64,000 nt of DNA from Acorus gramineus (taxonomy: Eukaryota; Streptophyta; Magnoliopsida; Acorales; Acoraceae). This document shows, piece by piece, positions 46,923 through 59,713 of the stretch. The position numbers were made by a program, and so were the translations under genes. The notes under the pieces were generated by a model. It saw only the letters and a list, made by a program, of their open reading frames with translations. It was not told the origin of the DNA and ran no database searches. Location of the stretch: assembly GCA_030737835.1 (NCBI GenBank), contig CM060847.1:7712584-7776583 (forward strand). The letters run 5' to 3'. Positions within the stretch are counted from its first letter, which is position 1. Every line of letters starts with the position of its first letter.

Positions 46923-47603
46923 AGTGGAAATCCAGAACACAGTTCATTTTTTCTTCTAAAAATTGATTCATCAGAACAATTTGACACAAGCAACTGGTCA
47001 ATTATTTTGGCACAATGATTTGTCTTATGTGAATTTTTTTGGTTGAATCCAGTGTAAAATGCATTGGCTATTGTTGATGACATTGTTTCAAGATTGAAAT
47101 TGTTAGCCACGCTTATCTGAATTTTACAAATGGTTTGCTTTTCTTTGAATAATGATCTCTGTATGAGTCTGCATTCTGACCTATCTTCTGCACAGAACCT
47201 CAGAAATGGAGGTTTGACACAAACTCTTGACTTTCCTGAAAGTGTATGTAATGGATCATTGATTTTTTTGAAACTGTATGATGTATATCTTTATAAAAAA
47301 TATAATATATATGTTCCAATAAATTATATATACATACTCTCTTATGCACGAAAAAAAACTTACATGTTTCATCTGATGAAGCATATATCTCCAAAATGAG
47401 ATTTCACATGGGGTTTGTTTGTATTAGAATTTGAGACCTCTGAGATCCAATCATCATCAACAAATTGAAGAACAAAAATAATATGAATGAACATTCAAGA
47501 AAAGCTCCTTTTTCAATTTTTATTTCTAATTGTATGATAAAAATATATTACAAAGCTAAAAACATAGCTGGAAAAGCTCTTCTTCCCAGGAGACCAAACT
47601 GCT
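46923..47603. other. Intergenic region between convergent GGCT and NF-YC11-like genes
   Basis: This short stretch should hold both 3' untranslated regions. It is AT-rich, and no gene was recognised. Confidence 0.6.
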
Positions 47604-50600
47604 CTACTCTTCATCATAATCCTCATCTTCATCTACCCCTGTAGTCAACTTTGTAAGATCTGCCGCTTCCATGTTCAGATTTCCCCCAACATGCGCAAGA
47701 GGCCAGGCAGGATATTCTTCGTTTTGCATATCTGCCTCGGTGGTTGCATTAGTGGTTGCATTATCGGCTGTGGTTGCATCAACGGCTGTTTCAGGAATTG
47801 CGGAAGCATTACTAGGATTTGATACGGGTGCGTTTTTCTCAGAATCCTCGCCATCCATGGGCAAGTCCCCATTCTCAGGCGATAAATTATCACAATCTTC
47901 AAATTTCTCAATGTGCCTAGTTGGTGGCCGACCTCTGCCTCTTCCCCTTCCTCTGCCCCTACCCCTCCCTCTCATGCTAACAGCATTGGCTACTTCTTGC
48001 TGCAAAATCCAATTACAAAGGAATAAATGGATATGTAGGAAAACAAAATAAAGTGCCAAATGCATATCAGCATCAACGATGGAGAATATTTTAACCTTCT
48101 TTGCACATTTCCTCTCCTCCTCGGTCTCTATGTTTGGGCCATCTAACGAATTTTTCCTGAGAAACCAAAATCATTCCTTGTCGATAGATGGTTTTCACAA
48201 TGTGACAAAGCATAACTATATATTTGATATATAATAAGGAAAATGCAGTGTCACCTCCTCCTCGAGATGACCCTTTCATCTCCATGCGCTTCTGAACCAC
48301 CCAGGTCAGGGACCTTACTCACAACATCAGTCAAGAAGTCAAAGACACTGAAACTCCTGATGCACTGTTTTCTGAGAAGCTCAAAGAATAGTAAATCATT
48401 GGTGTTAATTTACTAACACATCATATGAAATGATATGAATAGAGTGGCCTGAGTTGCATTAAAGAGAAAATAATAATAAGTCAATTCAACTGAAACAATC
48501 ACAGCCATCTGTTTCATGATCAACTGAAAAACAAAAATGTTTCTCTGTCAAGGAAAACTTACAAATGCAAAGAATTCACAGTTTTGGCACCCTTCTGGAG
48601 AGTTACCTTGTAAGTCCTATCACACAAATCTTGCAAAAATAATTCCAAAGCTTTTGCTGCACATGATCATATAAGCAAATTAGCAACTCAAATTTTCATT
48701 TAAAGACCAGGGAGAGAACTTAGCAACCCACTGACAAGGGGCTTCTTCTTTATTAATATTGTCTACCCATTGATGCCCTTAGCAGATCACCACAGACAAA
48801 TGGCTAAACCTATGATACAAAGCCATTGCCCTCTTACATGATATGTATCCTACATGGTTTAGATAATTAGATTTTTTTCTTCTTTTTTGGGTCCAAGCAT
48901 TTTGGGTCCCTTTTTTAATAAGTAATTCTAAAAATTTCCACTAATCTTTAGGTTATGGAAAAACCAGAAAACCTTTTGGATACTCCCAACTCTTGAGGTT
49001 CTAACCCACATTAGGCTGGCACTTTGGCTAGAGCCATAGGTTTGCTACTTTGCTCCCAATTGGTTTCGGGATCAAATTCTACAGGGCTTACCCAAAGCAC
49101 AGGACTTGTGGGAGATTCTATGTATCAGGGGTTTTCCCAACATTAAAAAAAAGTTGGGGTTCCAAATCACAGGAAAAAACAAAAAAAGCAAAGAAGATCA
49201 TAATACTCTCCGTCTGATTCTTCTCCCAAAATGAAACCCTCACCCAGTCCCTTCACATCTCAGCTTTGGATCCTTAACCTCATCTGTATCGACCATGTCT
49301 TCACAATCCCCATTTCAGGGTACTTCCATTCAAAACAAAAGCATTTATCTCATTTCCAAATTATTGAAACTTTTTATCTGGCAAGTGAAACTGCTGAATT
49401 GCAACACTGACTCCAATAAAACAATAACAAGGGGAGGATTGCAGTCACATTAAAATTTCAAATGCCAGAAACTTATTGGCAAGGCTCCCCAAAACAAAGA
49501 TTTAACAAGAATTGATGTTTTAACAAAGATCCGGATCTTCACAAAATAAACACACAAACCCACAACCCCTTTTCCCTTTGAAAAATAAATACCACTCCCG
49601 ACTGAAACTAATTCAATTCACATACTTTTTCTCCATTATTCGCCTAATGATTTTCCTGAATAATCGAATATGTGTTGCCGTTCACATCTATAATTCTTCT
49701 ACAATTTCCCTCCATTTTGTTATCCATGATCCATACAGTAAAATACTCCAACCTGTCCTTGTCCACTGATATATAAAAAAGCATCACTTTTTGACCTGCC
49801 TTGCTGGATCTTGATTCTTGTAATTTCATTTTTTTTTTACCACCAAAGTAGTCCAAATGAAAGAGGGAGGGGTGATATACGTAATACACATATTAGAAAC
49901 CTTCAGCATAGAAAATCAATTTGTTTTTCAATTTGTGACTTGATATGGAAATATGAAATATTGTACATTTATTGACAGGTCAACCTAAAATTGGAAAATA
50001 CATGAAACTTGTTAACAAAAAAGGACAAAAATGTGTGATTCTGCATTTTTTTTCTACATTCTAAAGTTTACATAGTGTTATATGAGCTGTTCATGGCCTG
50101 TAATAATTTGAATCAGCACACAAAAAAGGTTACAGAAATGAATTATAAGCTCCCATATATATGACTAACCCACCTCCTGTTAAGCACTTAGCATGAACTA
50201 AAGAAAGAAAGAGACAGAGCTGTTGAGAACACTTCGCAACTCACAAACTAAAACAGGCACAGCTAATGCGATCTTTCCAACATCCTCATCTGCTTGCATT
50301 ATCTTCTTTATCCGAGACTGAGCAAAAAAAGTATAAAGCAAGACTTCAGTTTTAGTCATGAAACAGCTACATAAAAAATTATCAATCAAAACACGGAACT
50401 AGCTTCTCAGAGAGGAAAAAAAAAATTATACAGAATAATCTCATCAAAAGCTAAGATTCACATGTCACTGTGATTTAACTAAAAAACACTAAAGCTGAAG
50501 AATGAAATAGTTGCAATTGTGACATATAATTCAGAAAGATAATTCACCGACAACTGGCAAAAAATTTAGTTTCTGGAATGGGTAACACTTCTACTAAGCC

Positions 50601-51144
50601 CCAAGCATCATCGATAAAGTAGATGCCTTAGCACCCACGACATATTAAGCACAGGTGCCAGGAGGCAACCATGGCCATCTAGGGATGAATATAAACCAAG
50701 GCATGCATAAACACAGGCCTTTGTTCAAGCTCCAAAACAACTGAAGATCAAAACACGGTGCCCAAAACATGATTCAAATTGACATTTTATTTTCGAATCT
50801 ACCAGAAGGTAAAGATCCACCACCCAAATCTCATTTCAATACATAAAACAAACAATTTCAATAGAAGCAGAGAGACGATCCCGTCACACGAACATCCGAA
50901 GCCCGAGATCCAAAACTCAATTATCAAGAGCGGACTCAAGCTTCGGCAAATCAAACAAAACTAATAATAATAAAAAAAAAAAAAAAAAAAACACAAGATT
51001 CGCAGTGGATCGATATGAAACTTGATGTGACAAGGATTGAATAGATCCGAGACCCGCGCAAAGAATGAACCGATAAAAAGCAAAGGAAAGGAAAGGTCGA
51101 AGTGATCGTACGGCGGGGAAGCGAGTGCCGAGCTTCTTCCTCAT
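47604..51144 (-). CDS. NF-YC11: DR1-associated corepressor subunit, NF-YC11/DRAP1 type
   Basis: Six minus-strand exons (51144-51112, 50317-50245, 48656-48563, 48371-48255, 48156-48096, 47999-47604) give 257 residues. The N-terminal histone fold (about residues 8-95) starts MRKKLGTRFPASRIKKIMQ and contains GKIALAVPVLVSKALELFLQ and GAKTVNSLHL. These are the signature of the DRAP1/NC2-alpha branch rather than CCAAT-binding NF-YC. An (RG)n run begins near residue 136. An acidic C-terminus ending in DEDEDYDEE completes the protein. NC2-alpha pairs with DR1 (NC2-beta) and binds TBP on DNA in the nucleus, repressing or tuning transcription. Exon 1 encodes only 11 residues, and intron 2 is 1.6 kb. 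CT-rich DNA just upstream of the start is a GA-rich leader on the coding strand. The gene is head-to-head with the gene at 52893. Confidence 0.94.
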
Positions 51145-51967
51145 CAGCCCCTTCGCGTCTCTCTCTGTCTCTCTCTCTCTGAATTTGACAAGCTCGCTTT
51201 GCTTCTTTCAGTTGGCCAGCGTTCCTTTGATTTCTGTTCCTTCTTTTTTTGTTTTTCCCCTTTCTTTCCAAAAGGAGGTGAGCACGACGATTGCTCTGTA
51301 TCAGCTTTTCTTTTTCTTTTCTTTATTTTGAAAAATAAAATTTTAAGATTGGGTCTTTTTCGAGATTTCGGATCTAATCAGACTTAATTACTGTCAATAC
51401 CTAATTGTACAGTTTATTAATCAAATTATTAGGATAAGTTTATTCATCTGAATTTTAAATCTAAATCAACCCGATGAAAATATGAGATGGGATTGATTTT
51501 TAAGTGAAAAATCCTTTCAAAATTAATATATAAATATCATATATTATTATTATTACAATTGATAAAATATTTATACGTATTAAATAATATTATATAACAC
51601 AATGAATAATAAAAATTATTTAGTAACTTTAGTTTATATGCTAAAAAACATTATCAAATGTTTGAAAATTTTGGATCCTTGTGTAAGTTCTCTTCTAAAT
51701 GGGATGGGAAGGGACGAGACGAGTTTTCTAAAATCCTACTGGGATAGATTTAGGAAAAAATTATTAGTGATTTTAGGATTGGGATTGATCAAACTTGTCA
51801 CAACCCGTCCTGTTGTCATTTTTAAATTATCCAACTTATGAATCGAACTGTACAACCATTTGTTGGGTACAATGTCACTCTCTGTGCAATTCAATTCATT
51901 AACATTGATTCTTTTATCTCCTTTACAGAGATAGAATGCTAACTGACTTGATCAAAACTCGGTTTAT
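51145..51967. other. Promoter region of the NF-YC11-like gene and intergenic DNA
   Basis: 51160-51180 is CT-rich on the plus strand, that is, a GA-rich leader for the minus-strand gene. Beyond that the DNA is AT-rich without a recognised gene. Confidence 0.5.
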
Positions 51968-51976
51968 AAAAATAAT

Positions 51977-52254
51977 GGGTTTTTATTTTTATTTTTAAGT
52001 CCTCGTAAACTATATCATTTAGTGATCGATTCCTCACTTCTTCGTATTTCGATTTAAGTCCCCTTATTTAAAAAATATGTTCATTTTTAATCCCTTACAT
52101 GGACTAAAAAAAAACCAAATAATTTAGGGATATGTCCCTCCCGAGGATTAATAAGAAACATACACTTTGAATCTAGAGACTTAAATTAAAATATAAAGAA
52201 GTGATGGATCGATCACTAAACTATATAGTTTACAAGACTTAAAATAAAAAACTC
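51977..52254. mobile_element. Foldback element D, Mutator-like MITE (same family as B and F)
   Basis: Starts GGGTTTTTATTTTT and ends with the complement of GAGTTTTTTATTTTAAG. The arms share TAAACTATAT and TTTAGTGATCGAT. The flanks AAAAATAAT and AAAAATCAA match at 7 of 9. CC motifs occur at about 52001, 52032 and 52060. The element is 278 bp and non-coding. Confidence 0.75.
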
Positions 52255-52263
52255 AAAAATCAA

Positions 52264-52892
52264 AATGTTTATTATTTTTAACCTTAAATGAGTTTATTCA
52301 ATTCAAAATGGGATGATATATATTTTTCATCAGATATGTACATTATTAGACGATGTTTACTATTTTTAAAATATTAAAACACGTTTGAATTGTTTCTAAC
52401 ATCTTTTTAAATATTATTTCTAAATTGGGTGTAAAATTATATATATTTTTTCGCCTTCATGATGAATGATATCATATGATAATCTATATCTATGTATATC
52501 TATATGTATACTAGTATAAAAGTTATGAATTAAAGAAGAAATGGTCGCTGAGTGATTTTTATTAATGAAAATACATCATCATTTATCAACAAATCAGCTC
52601 TAACTATCACATATTTTCTCTAACAACGTATTATTTGTTATTTTTAACATATGTAAATATTTAAACAATTATATCTTTACAAAAATATTTTTTTATTACA
52701 AACAATTATTAGATTTGAATATTCAAAGATTGAAATCGTTCAACAATAAAAGCGAAAACCGGGGATAATAGCGTAAAAAACCCACAAATCAATCACAGAT
52801 GACAACCTCAATTGCCGACGGCTCCACGCCACCTTCCCCATTAAAAGAATAAAACGAAAATAGGGTTTGAAAGAGAGATCGATCGAGAAGCG
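52264..52892. other. Upstream region of the gene at 52893
   Basis: AT-rich DNA becoming GC-richer over the last 100 bases, which probably form the 5' leader (TAGGGTTTGAAAGAGAGATCG). No other gene was recognised. Confidence 0.5.
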
Positions 52893-55800
52893 ATGGTGAG
52901 GGCACGCGCGCACGGCATCGCCCACCCATTGGAGATGGTCGAGACGGTCATGGAGGTGGCCGACGTCGCCTGGGAAGCGTACGAGCACCACCACCGCCTC
53001 CGCCACCTCCGTCGCAAGGTCTCCGACGATCAACCATCAGAAGATGCCTCCTCCGGCGGCGGCGAGGAAGACTACGATGTCGCCTCCCTCCGGTCCGAGA
53101 ACCTCCGATTGAGGGCCCAGTTGGAGGAGAACCTCTCCCTCCTCGAGAGCCTCGCGCGGTCCCCTCCTCTGTCCTCCGCCTGCCCCCCTGATGTAATCCT
53201 CTCTCTCTCTCTATCTATCTCTCATCTATCTGTGGTTCGATTTCTTTTGAAAAGGAAGAATTGAAAATGCCGAATTGAATCTGTTGATTTGGGCTAGCAT
53301 CGGAATAGGGAATTTGGATTGTGAGAAGACTTTAGGATGTTGGAGAAGGGAGAACATTGTTTGTTTAACACCAAATCTTGGTTGGTTGGTTGGATTTATT
53401 TACCTGTTTCAAAATGTGTACTTGTTATGAATGGTTGTATTCATAACTCATATATCATGTGTGACAAATTCCCTATTCATGAAAAAGAGATATTTCAAGT
53501 ACTTGTTCGTCTAATTGGCTGGTTTTTATAGTTCTCCTATGAGAGTATGCATTATAGTTTTAATTCATTTGTCCTTTCACCTCCACATCTACAAAGTTCT
53601 TTGACGGAAAATAGTTGAGAAGGGTTTCCTTTGGTACTATAAGTGCACATCTGTAAATGATAGAGATACAGGATAAGTACAATAAAAGTATGAAGACAAT
53701 TAAATTGTTTTATAATTGTATTATGATCATGATTCATGAATATGAAAAATAGATGTAAAATTTCTATATTGGGTGTGAAGAAGGAGACGACAATTAGGGG
53801 TATTTTATTAAATTACAAATAATGTTGTAAATAATCCAACTATACAGATACTAGGATCCCTATAAACAAAAGCCAATGGGTACTGGAGGTAATCATTTCT
53901 GCACGTTTTTGAACATTCAGATAAGTTCAGCAAACTTTTTGATTGCGGTAACCTCAAGTGACTAGTTTACAATTTTCATGCATTCAGAAAGTTGGATTAT
54001 GTATCCCATGCTAGAGTTTTTTTCGCTCTTGTGCACCTGATGTTTATCGGTTGTGCTCCATTTACATCTCCATGCAGTTACATGTTCGTCTTGCAGCCGC
54101 AGTGGATTCTTCAAATTTTCTTAATCATCTCCAGACACTCCAGCAAGCACAAAACAACAATTTACTTTTCAAGGGGGCAACAGGTTCTCCAACATGTTTA
54201 ATTTCTTACAATGAAGTCTCATTGAATTCAATTTTTTATTGTACCCCATTGGGTTTATTGTCCTTTTTCTATGTTTCTCCTCTCATTTGTAAAACTAGAA
54301 TCAGATTTGCATCTGGTGGAAGATCAGGTGAACGTTGATCTTGAACAACCTAGCTGGTGGGTGTGGGTCACACCTGAAATGGTTCCAAGTACTGTGGAGG
54401 AGTTGAGTGGCATTGACAATGAGAATTATGTTATTATCAATGAAGAGCACATTGTAGATGGTGTTGCCAACTTTCTAGCAAAATGCATCCTTGCTAACCC
54501 AAAATCCAAGGTTTGAGAAATGCTCGTCTTCTTATTTGTCTTGTTGGTTTCTTTGGCATATCTGATGTTATAGTTTATTCTGAAATTTGCAGAGGTTAAC
54601 TCCAGAGGAATTGCAAAAAAGTAAGTTCTTATAGCTGTGGCCTCTTTCACGGAATCTTCTCTGACCAAAAGAGGGGACAGGACCCTGCTTAGCGCATTAG
54701 TCCGTTTATGTTGATTATGCATTTTTTTTGTACCATGCTATGTTAATATACAAAATGATTCTGATCTGTTGGCAGATGAAGCTTGAGCATATAACCTGCA
54801 GCATAATGGATGTAACCTGAATCCTCCCCCCCCCCCCCCCCCCCTAAACTATGTCAAAGAAAATGTTCTAGATAGAATGCTCGATTAATATGCCTTTTAG
54901 ATTGGGAGAACATGTAGCTATACTTTTACATAAATTATTGCATATTTCCTAAGTGTTCACTTAGTTTTCTTAATGTAAACCTTTTTTCTGGCAGTCTCAC
55001 TTAATTTGTTTGTTACTTATTTTTTCCTTCCTTTCATTTTAAATTAGTCCTTATCTGTAGATTGATTTTTATTCTTCTTTTGTTATTATAATTTACTGGA
55101 TTTTGAAACAAAAACTATTATCTTTCTTATTTTTTGTTGTGGATTCTCTGCCTATGTTTCTTAGCCATTGTCCTGTTGTGTAGTTTGCAACTTTGCATAC
55201 AATTTTTTGCACATGGTATCTTGAGTTCTACTTCTTTTGATAAGTTTTAAGATATAAAACCATTAGAAACTTTGGGAAATAATCTTCTGGAACATAACCT
55301 AAAAAAAAAATCGTACTGAACATTATAATTTATAAATAACAGTTTCAGTGCAAGAGTTGATCATTTATTGCTTAATTTGATAATGCAGAGATCTGAAGGT
55401 ACAAGTATGTTGAGTTACAAATGTTTGTTGTATAAGTATGATGATTTACACATATTTATTCTACAAATATAATGAATACATCTATTTTATAAAATAGTTG
55501 TACAATAGTAATTTATATTTGTAATCATACTTGTACTTTTAGATCTCCTGAGTGACAATGCCAATGTCCAATATCTTACTTGTAGAATGAATTATAGCTC
55601 GAACATTATGAAAAGAATCCTAATGAGCCATACTAAAAATAAAGAAAGAGAATACAAGCTATTCAGTACCTTCCACAGTTAAAACATCAATTCCAGAAAG
55701 AGTATACAAGCTATTCATTACCTTCCACAAATAAAACATCTATTTTTCTGGTTTCAAATTTTCAAATACCTGTGAAATGGCATGCCATGGGTCACCTTGT

Positions 55801-56963
55801 TATGGAAATTTTCAAATACCTTGTTATGGAATTATCTCAAAGTTATGCAAACTTTATTTACCTGACTTGCAATGGATGTCTGTAATTTTTATGATGTTAA
55901 GTGTTGTTGACCTATAGACCCTGTTCTGTTTTCATGTAGATCCTGTAAATGAATTTATGGTCCTGAGATAATTTATGTTAATTTTGATGTGCAGCTGTTG
56001 CAAGAGCCTTGGGTGGCATGAATGACTGGGGAAAAATGAAAAAAGTATGGCATGCTGCAAAACTTTTCTATGCCTTTTCAACATGGGGAATTGCTTTAGC
56101 GGGGTGAGTTTTTAGTTTTCTATTTTTCCCCCTGGGACCTGCCAGCCTATCATATTCAACATCTTTCAAATCTTCTTTTCTCTTAAATGAATAGAAGATT
56201 TTTTTAATCTTAGATATGCATGAGCTCTATACATGAATGTTATGTGTATGATATTCTTGCATTATTGTGAAACTGAGTACTATTTGGACTATAGAAAAGG
56301 GATTATTTTCATTATGTCATAAATTATCCTCGGATCCCCCACCACCACCACCAAAAAAAAAAGGAAAGGGAAAAAAGAAAAATATCTATCAGCTATTTAG
56401 TTAAGTATCATGTGTACGCTTTAAATTTAACAGAATGTTCCTTTTTTTTGTTGGTCTTTTAAAGAAACCCAAAGTTTATAAACTATTACTGTTTTAGATC
56501 TTTCAAGGATGGGGACTTCCTTCTGGCTTTCAAACAATGTACGTTGAAGGATGAGGTCTTGATTGTCTCACTCATAATTTCCCATTAAACGATGTACTTA
56601 TTTCTTGAATAATAAAGTGAACACCATTTCTTTTATCCCAAAAAGTTTCACCATCCAATTACGTATATGTGAGACTTAATTGAAGGGAACTTAAATTTCA
56701 TTTTGTCCAAGCCTGCAAGAATTGTGGAGGATTTCACCTTGTCAGCCCTATGAATGAATTCCAGAAATGGACACTTTAATTAGGTTACATTTTTAAGGTA
56801 TAAGGCTTGTGTTATTGTATAACATTACAAGATTACTTTACCATATTCAGTTTTCTCATCCTGTCTCATATGTCATTGCAGGTTGTATAGGCATCGGGCT
56901 ATTGTGAAGGCTGCAGCCAAAGGGGTTCAGACGTCAGGAAAGCTAATTATGAAGGCTCTTTAG
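52893..56963 (+). CDS. Plant protein of unknown function with coiled coil and C-terminal hydrophobic segment
   Basis: Six exons (52893-53192, 54078-54183, 54299-54510, 54593-54620, 55995-56103, 56882-56963) join in frame at GT-AG sites to give 278 residues. The N-terminus MVRARAHGIAHPLEM leads to an acidic, Gly/Ser-rich linker and a heptad-like stretch at about 63-90 (LRSENLRLRAQLEENLSLLE). The middle carries EQPSWWVWVTPEMVP and NYVIINEEHIVDGVANF. A single hydrophobic helix at about 238-254 (KLFYAFSTWGIALAGLY) is followed by a basic tail. The Trp-rich block and the C-terminal helix look like family hallmarks, but I cannot name a domain or function. Tail anchoring to a membrane is inference. 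The 28-nt exon 4 and 1.4-kb intron 4 are notable, and a 19-C run lies in that intron. Confidence 0.85.
54826..54844 (+). repeat. Poly-C homopolymer
   Basis: A run of 19 C residues in intron 4 of the six-exon gene. It is unusual in AT-rich plant intron sequence and prone to length error in sequencing. Confidence 0.9.
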
Positions 56964-58659
56964 ACATGACTCCCCCTACATGTATGTAATTCACTTTGAT
57001 AACTGTTGTTTGCTTCTTCTTTTTTGCTCACCCTCCCATTATCCTTTACCAAATCCCAGTTGCCAGGAACTTTCTAGGCAGTTCCTCAAAGGTAATGGAG
57101 GTGTGTTTCGGGGATTTATTTATTTATTTATGATGAATAACTAGTATTTTAATTCTGTGCTATTGAGGTGGCGCTGATATAACATATTCTCATGTTGCAG
57201 GCTGTATATCACTGGGTGAAGTTGAAGGGAATGCAGCATGGAAGTCTCCAAATAATTGAATTCATGGAGATGAGCTTGAAAAAAGTTTGTCTTGTCTCAC
57301 GCTCCTCATGTACAGTCACCTTTTCCATTCTCTTGATCTCATGCACTCCTGTAAATATACTGGAAACCATCAAATTTGAGGTGAACATCCCTCTTGTGTA
57401 AAGTTTATTCGTTTGGTATTACTGTGTGTCGTGTGTGTGATCTCCCACTTGTATGGATAACAATTCTATGTACATGCATATTGGCCTCCAGTTATAGAAT
57501 CAAACCCTAATTTAGAGGTGTAAAGCAGACTGGTCCGGTATGATGCCTTCTCCCACCCCGCCACCTCTTTTATTTCCTCCTCCATTTCGACCGCCTCCCT
57601 TGTCACTCTACTGCCTCCACCTCCTTTGTCCCAGACCACCTCTTTGCGGTCTCTGCCGCCTCCCTCCACCTCTCCACCGCTTTGACCCCTTTTTCTTCAT
57701 CATCTTCACCAATCCTCCTCTACTCCAAACCGCCTCTGATTTTTCACAAAGGGTGGTAACAAGACATGCATTCTTTCAATTTCTTTGACTACTCGTTTTG
57801 CATTCTTGCTTGCAGTCATCAAGTCGTTAACATGGTATATGAATCATTAGAAAAATATAAAAAAAATATGTACATTTCATTTATAGAAATATGCACTTTA
57901 TCTTACCACGGTGTGTGTATATATATATAAATCAAAACGTGTGCGATTTGCAAGTGGAGCTACAACAGCATGCTTGGAATCATCAATGTGTTGCAGGAAT
58001 ACAATACCATTTAGTATCTACTGGTGAACAAATACATTTTTCACTCACCTCCTTCGAAACGTACTTACGAATTCAGTTAATGAAATCAAGGTAGCATATC
58101 TGCCTCTCGTTCAAAACAAAAAAAAACAAATACGTTTCTCCTTCCTCATCAAGGGAATCATCCCATCGACCAACTGTCCAACCCCATTTGACACGTGGAT
58201 GCAAAAAAATCACAACGATATGTCATCATTGAATCAACAATATGATTCTTTTGACATAGGAGATTTTGACTATAGGATCCATGTCTCTCCCACATGATAC
58301 GATATATAATTGCACTTAATACTATCATCCCGTGGAAATTCAATTCCTGATAAATAAATAGAACCCTCCACCAAAATAGGTCTAATAAATTTCCCTTTTT
58401 CTTATAATTTGATTTTTGACCTCTAGTCAGAGACAAGTATTATGAGGTGAAGATACAATACACACATGTACTTTAGTTTTTTGAAGTCAAAGTGTTTACA
58501 TGCATATGGGTATCCTTAAAACATACCACCATTCATGTACTAAGAAAGAATCAAGACCGTTTGATGACATATCCTTACCAACTGCATATGGGTATCCTAA
58601 AAACATACCTTTAAAATTTTTATGTGACTCTTATATCAAGACCATCTCCTCACGAAGGT
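56964..58659. other. 3' flank and intergenic region
   Basis: Transcribed flank probably extends to about 57450. 57530-57740 is strongly pyrimidine- and C-rich (CCACCTCC-type runs) without a recognisable protein. No gene was supported. Confidence 0.45.
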
Positions 58660-59290
58660 GTATCGCGTGAAGTGGACGCCCTATGAAGACATTGCATGCC
58701 CGCCTTGCTTTGGTGGTGTTGAAACCATATCTTTGAGGAGTGCTCATTTGCATGTCAGGTGTGGCACGCTCTTTAGTTGGTTATTCATTTTGATGACATC
58801 AGGTGTGACACGCTCTTTGGTTGGTTATTCATTTTGATGATAGTCTTTCGCTTCTTGACGATCCATGGGCAAGTTGGAAGCTTTCTCAAGCAGACGATAA
58901 AAGCATTTGGGCTAAAGTCCTTTAGACCTTTGTCCTTGGCGTGTCGGGAGTCATAAATTCTTAGAATCACCGGGATTTCAGGAAATCTAAGATGGATCTT
59001 AAAATTCTTTAAGATATGGCAGTGCATGAGCCTCCAGGACTGGGGTGTTCACTGTGTTGGTGCAAGCAGGGTGTTCTTCTTGCGAGGGTGAGGGGAGGGT
59101 GTGTGGAAGGATTACTTTTGTGGATTAAGGAGGCCTAGGGTGGGACCTATCGTCAACCTCTATTCTACCAGGTCAATGGGCCACGCAGGGTTCTTTCCAG
59201 CTATGTTTTTCTTTCTTCCTCCTCTTTGTATGTTTTGAACGTTTCCCTTTTTTTAGCAATAAAATTAAGACAAAAAGTCTAAAAAAGAAA
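58660..59290 (+). pseudogene. LINE 3' fragment with a 44-bp internal tandem duplication
   Basis: A frame near 58731 reads FEECSFACQVWHAL, the zf-RVT region of plant LINE reverse transcriptases. It is followed by stops and frame changes. 58755-58798 is repeated directly at 58799-58842 with three differences. The fragment ends in a 3' tail GCAATAAAATTAAGAC followed by an A-rich stretch at about 59280, as expected for a LINE terminus. It is 5'-truncated and dead. Confidence 0.7.
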
Positions 59291-59713
59291 AAACTTCAAT
59301 AGAATCTAATATTTTAAACCACATCTCTAAGGAACTGTGGCATCCGAACTCACTCACCCTCAACTCCACCTACACTTCGGCATCCATGCATACTTAAATA
59401 CTTCTCAATCCATTCCTTTTCGTATATTACATGTTCATCTCTGTCTCCATTTTGCTACTATCAGTGTTATTTAGTGAACCATGATATACACAAATGAATC
59501 ACCCTCAAACAATTCTCCCAAGGGGTACCCCACTTTTGGAAAAGGGGGAAGACCTACCTGGTGGTGGGTTTGGCTCAAAAACACGAATGCGTCCATCAGA
59601 TCGCATTGTTAGATATTTTTAACGACTATAAAGTTAGGTTTAAAAAAATAGGTTCAAAAAGTTGAGTTTGAGTGGTGTCTATGAGAGGATGAAAAGTAGT
59701 CTCATCCTTTTAA

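Noticed and set aside
48091-48300. Minus-strand frame continuing through NF-YC11 introns
   Set aside because: It spans the exon 4 to exon 5 intron. The spliced form preserves the family sequence and consensus GT-AG sites.
57540-57788. Proline-rich 82-codon frame
   Set aside because: The C-rich pyrimidine tract produces proline codons automatically. No homologous protein pattern or gene context was found.
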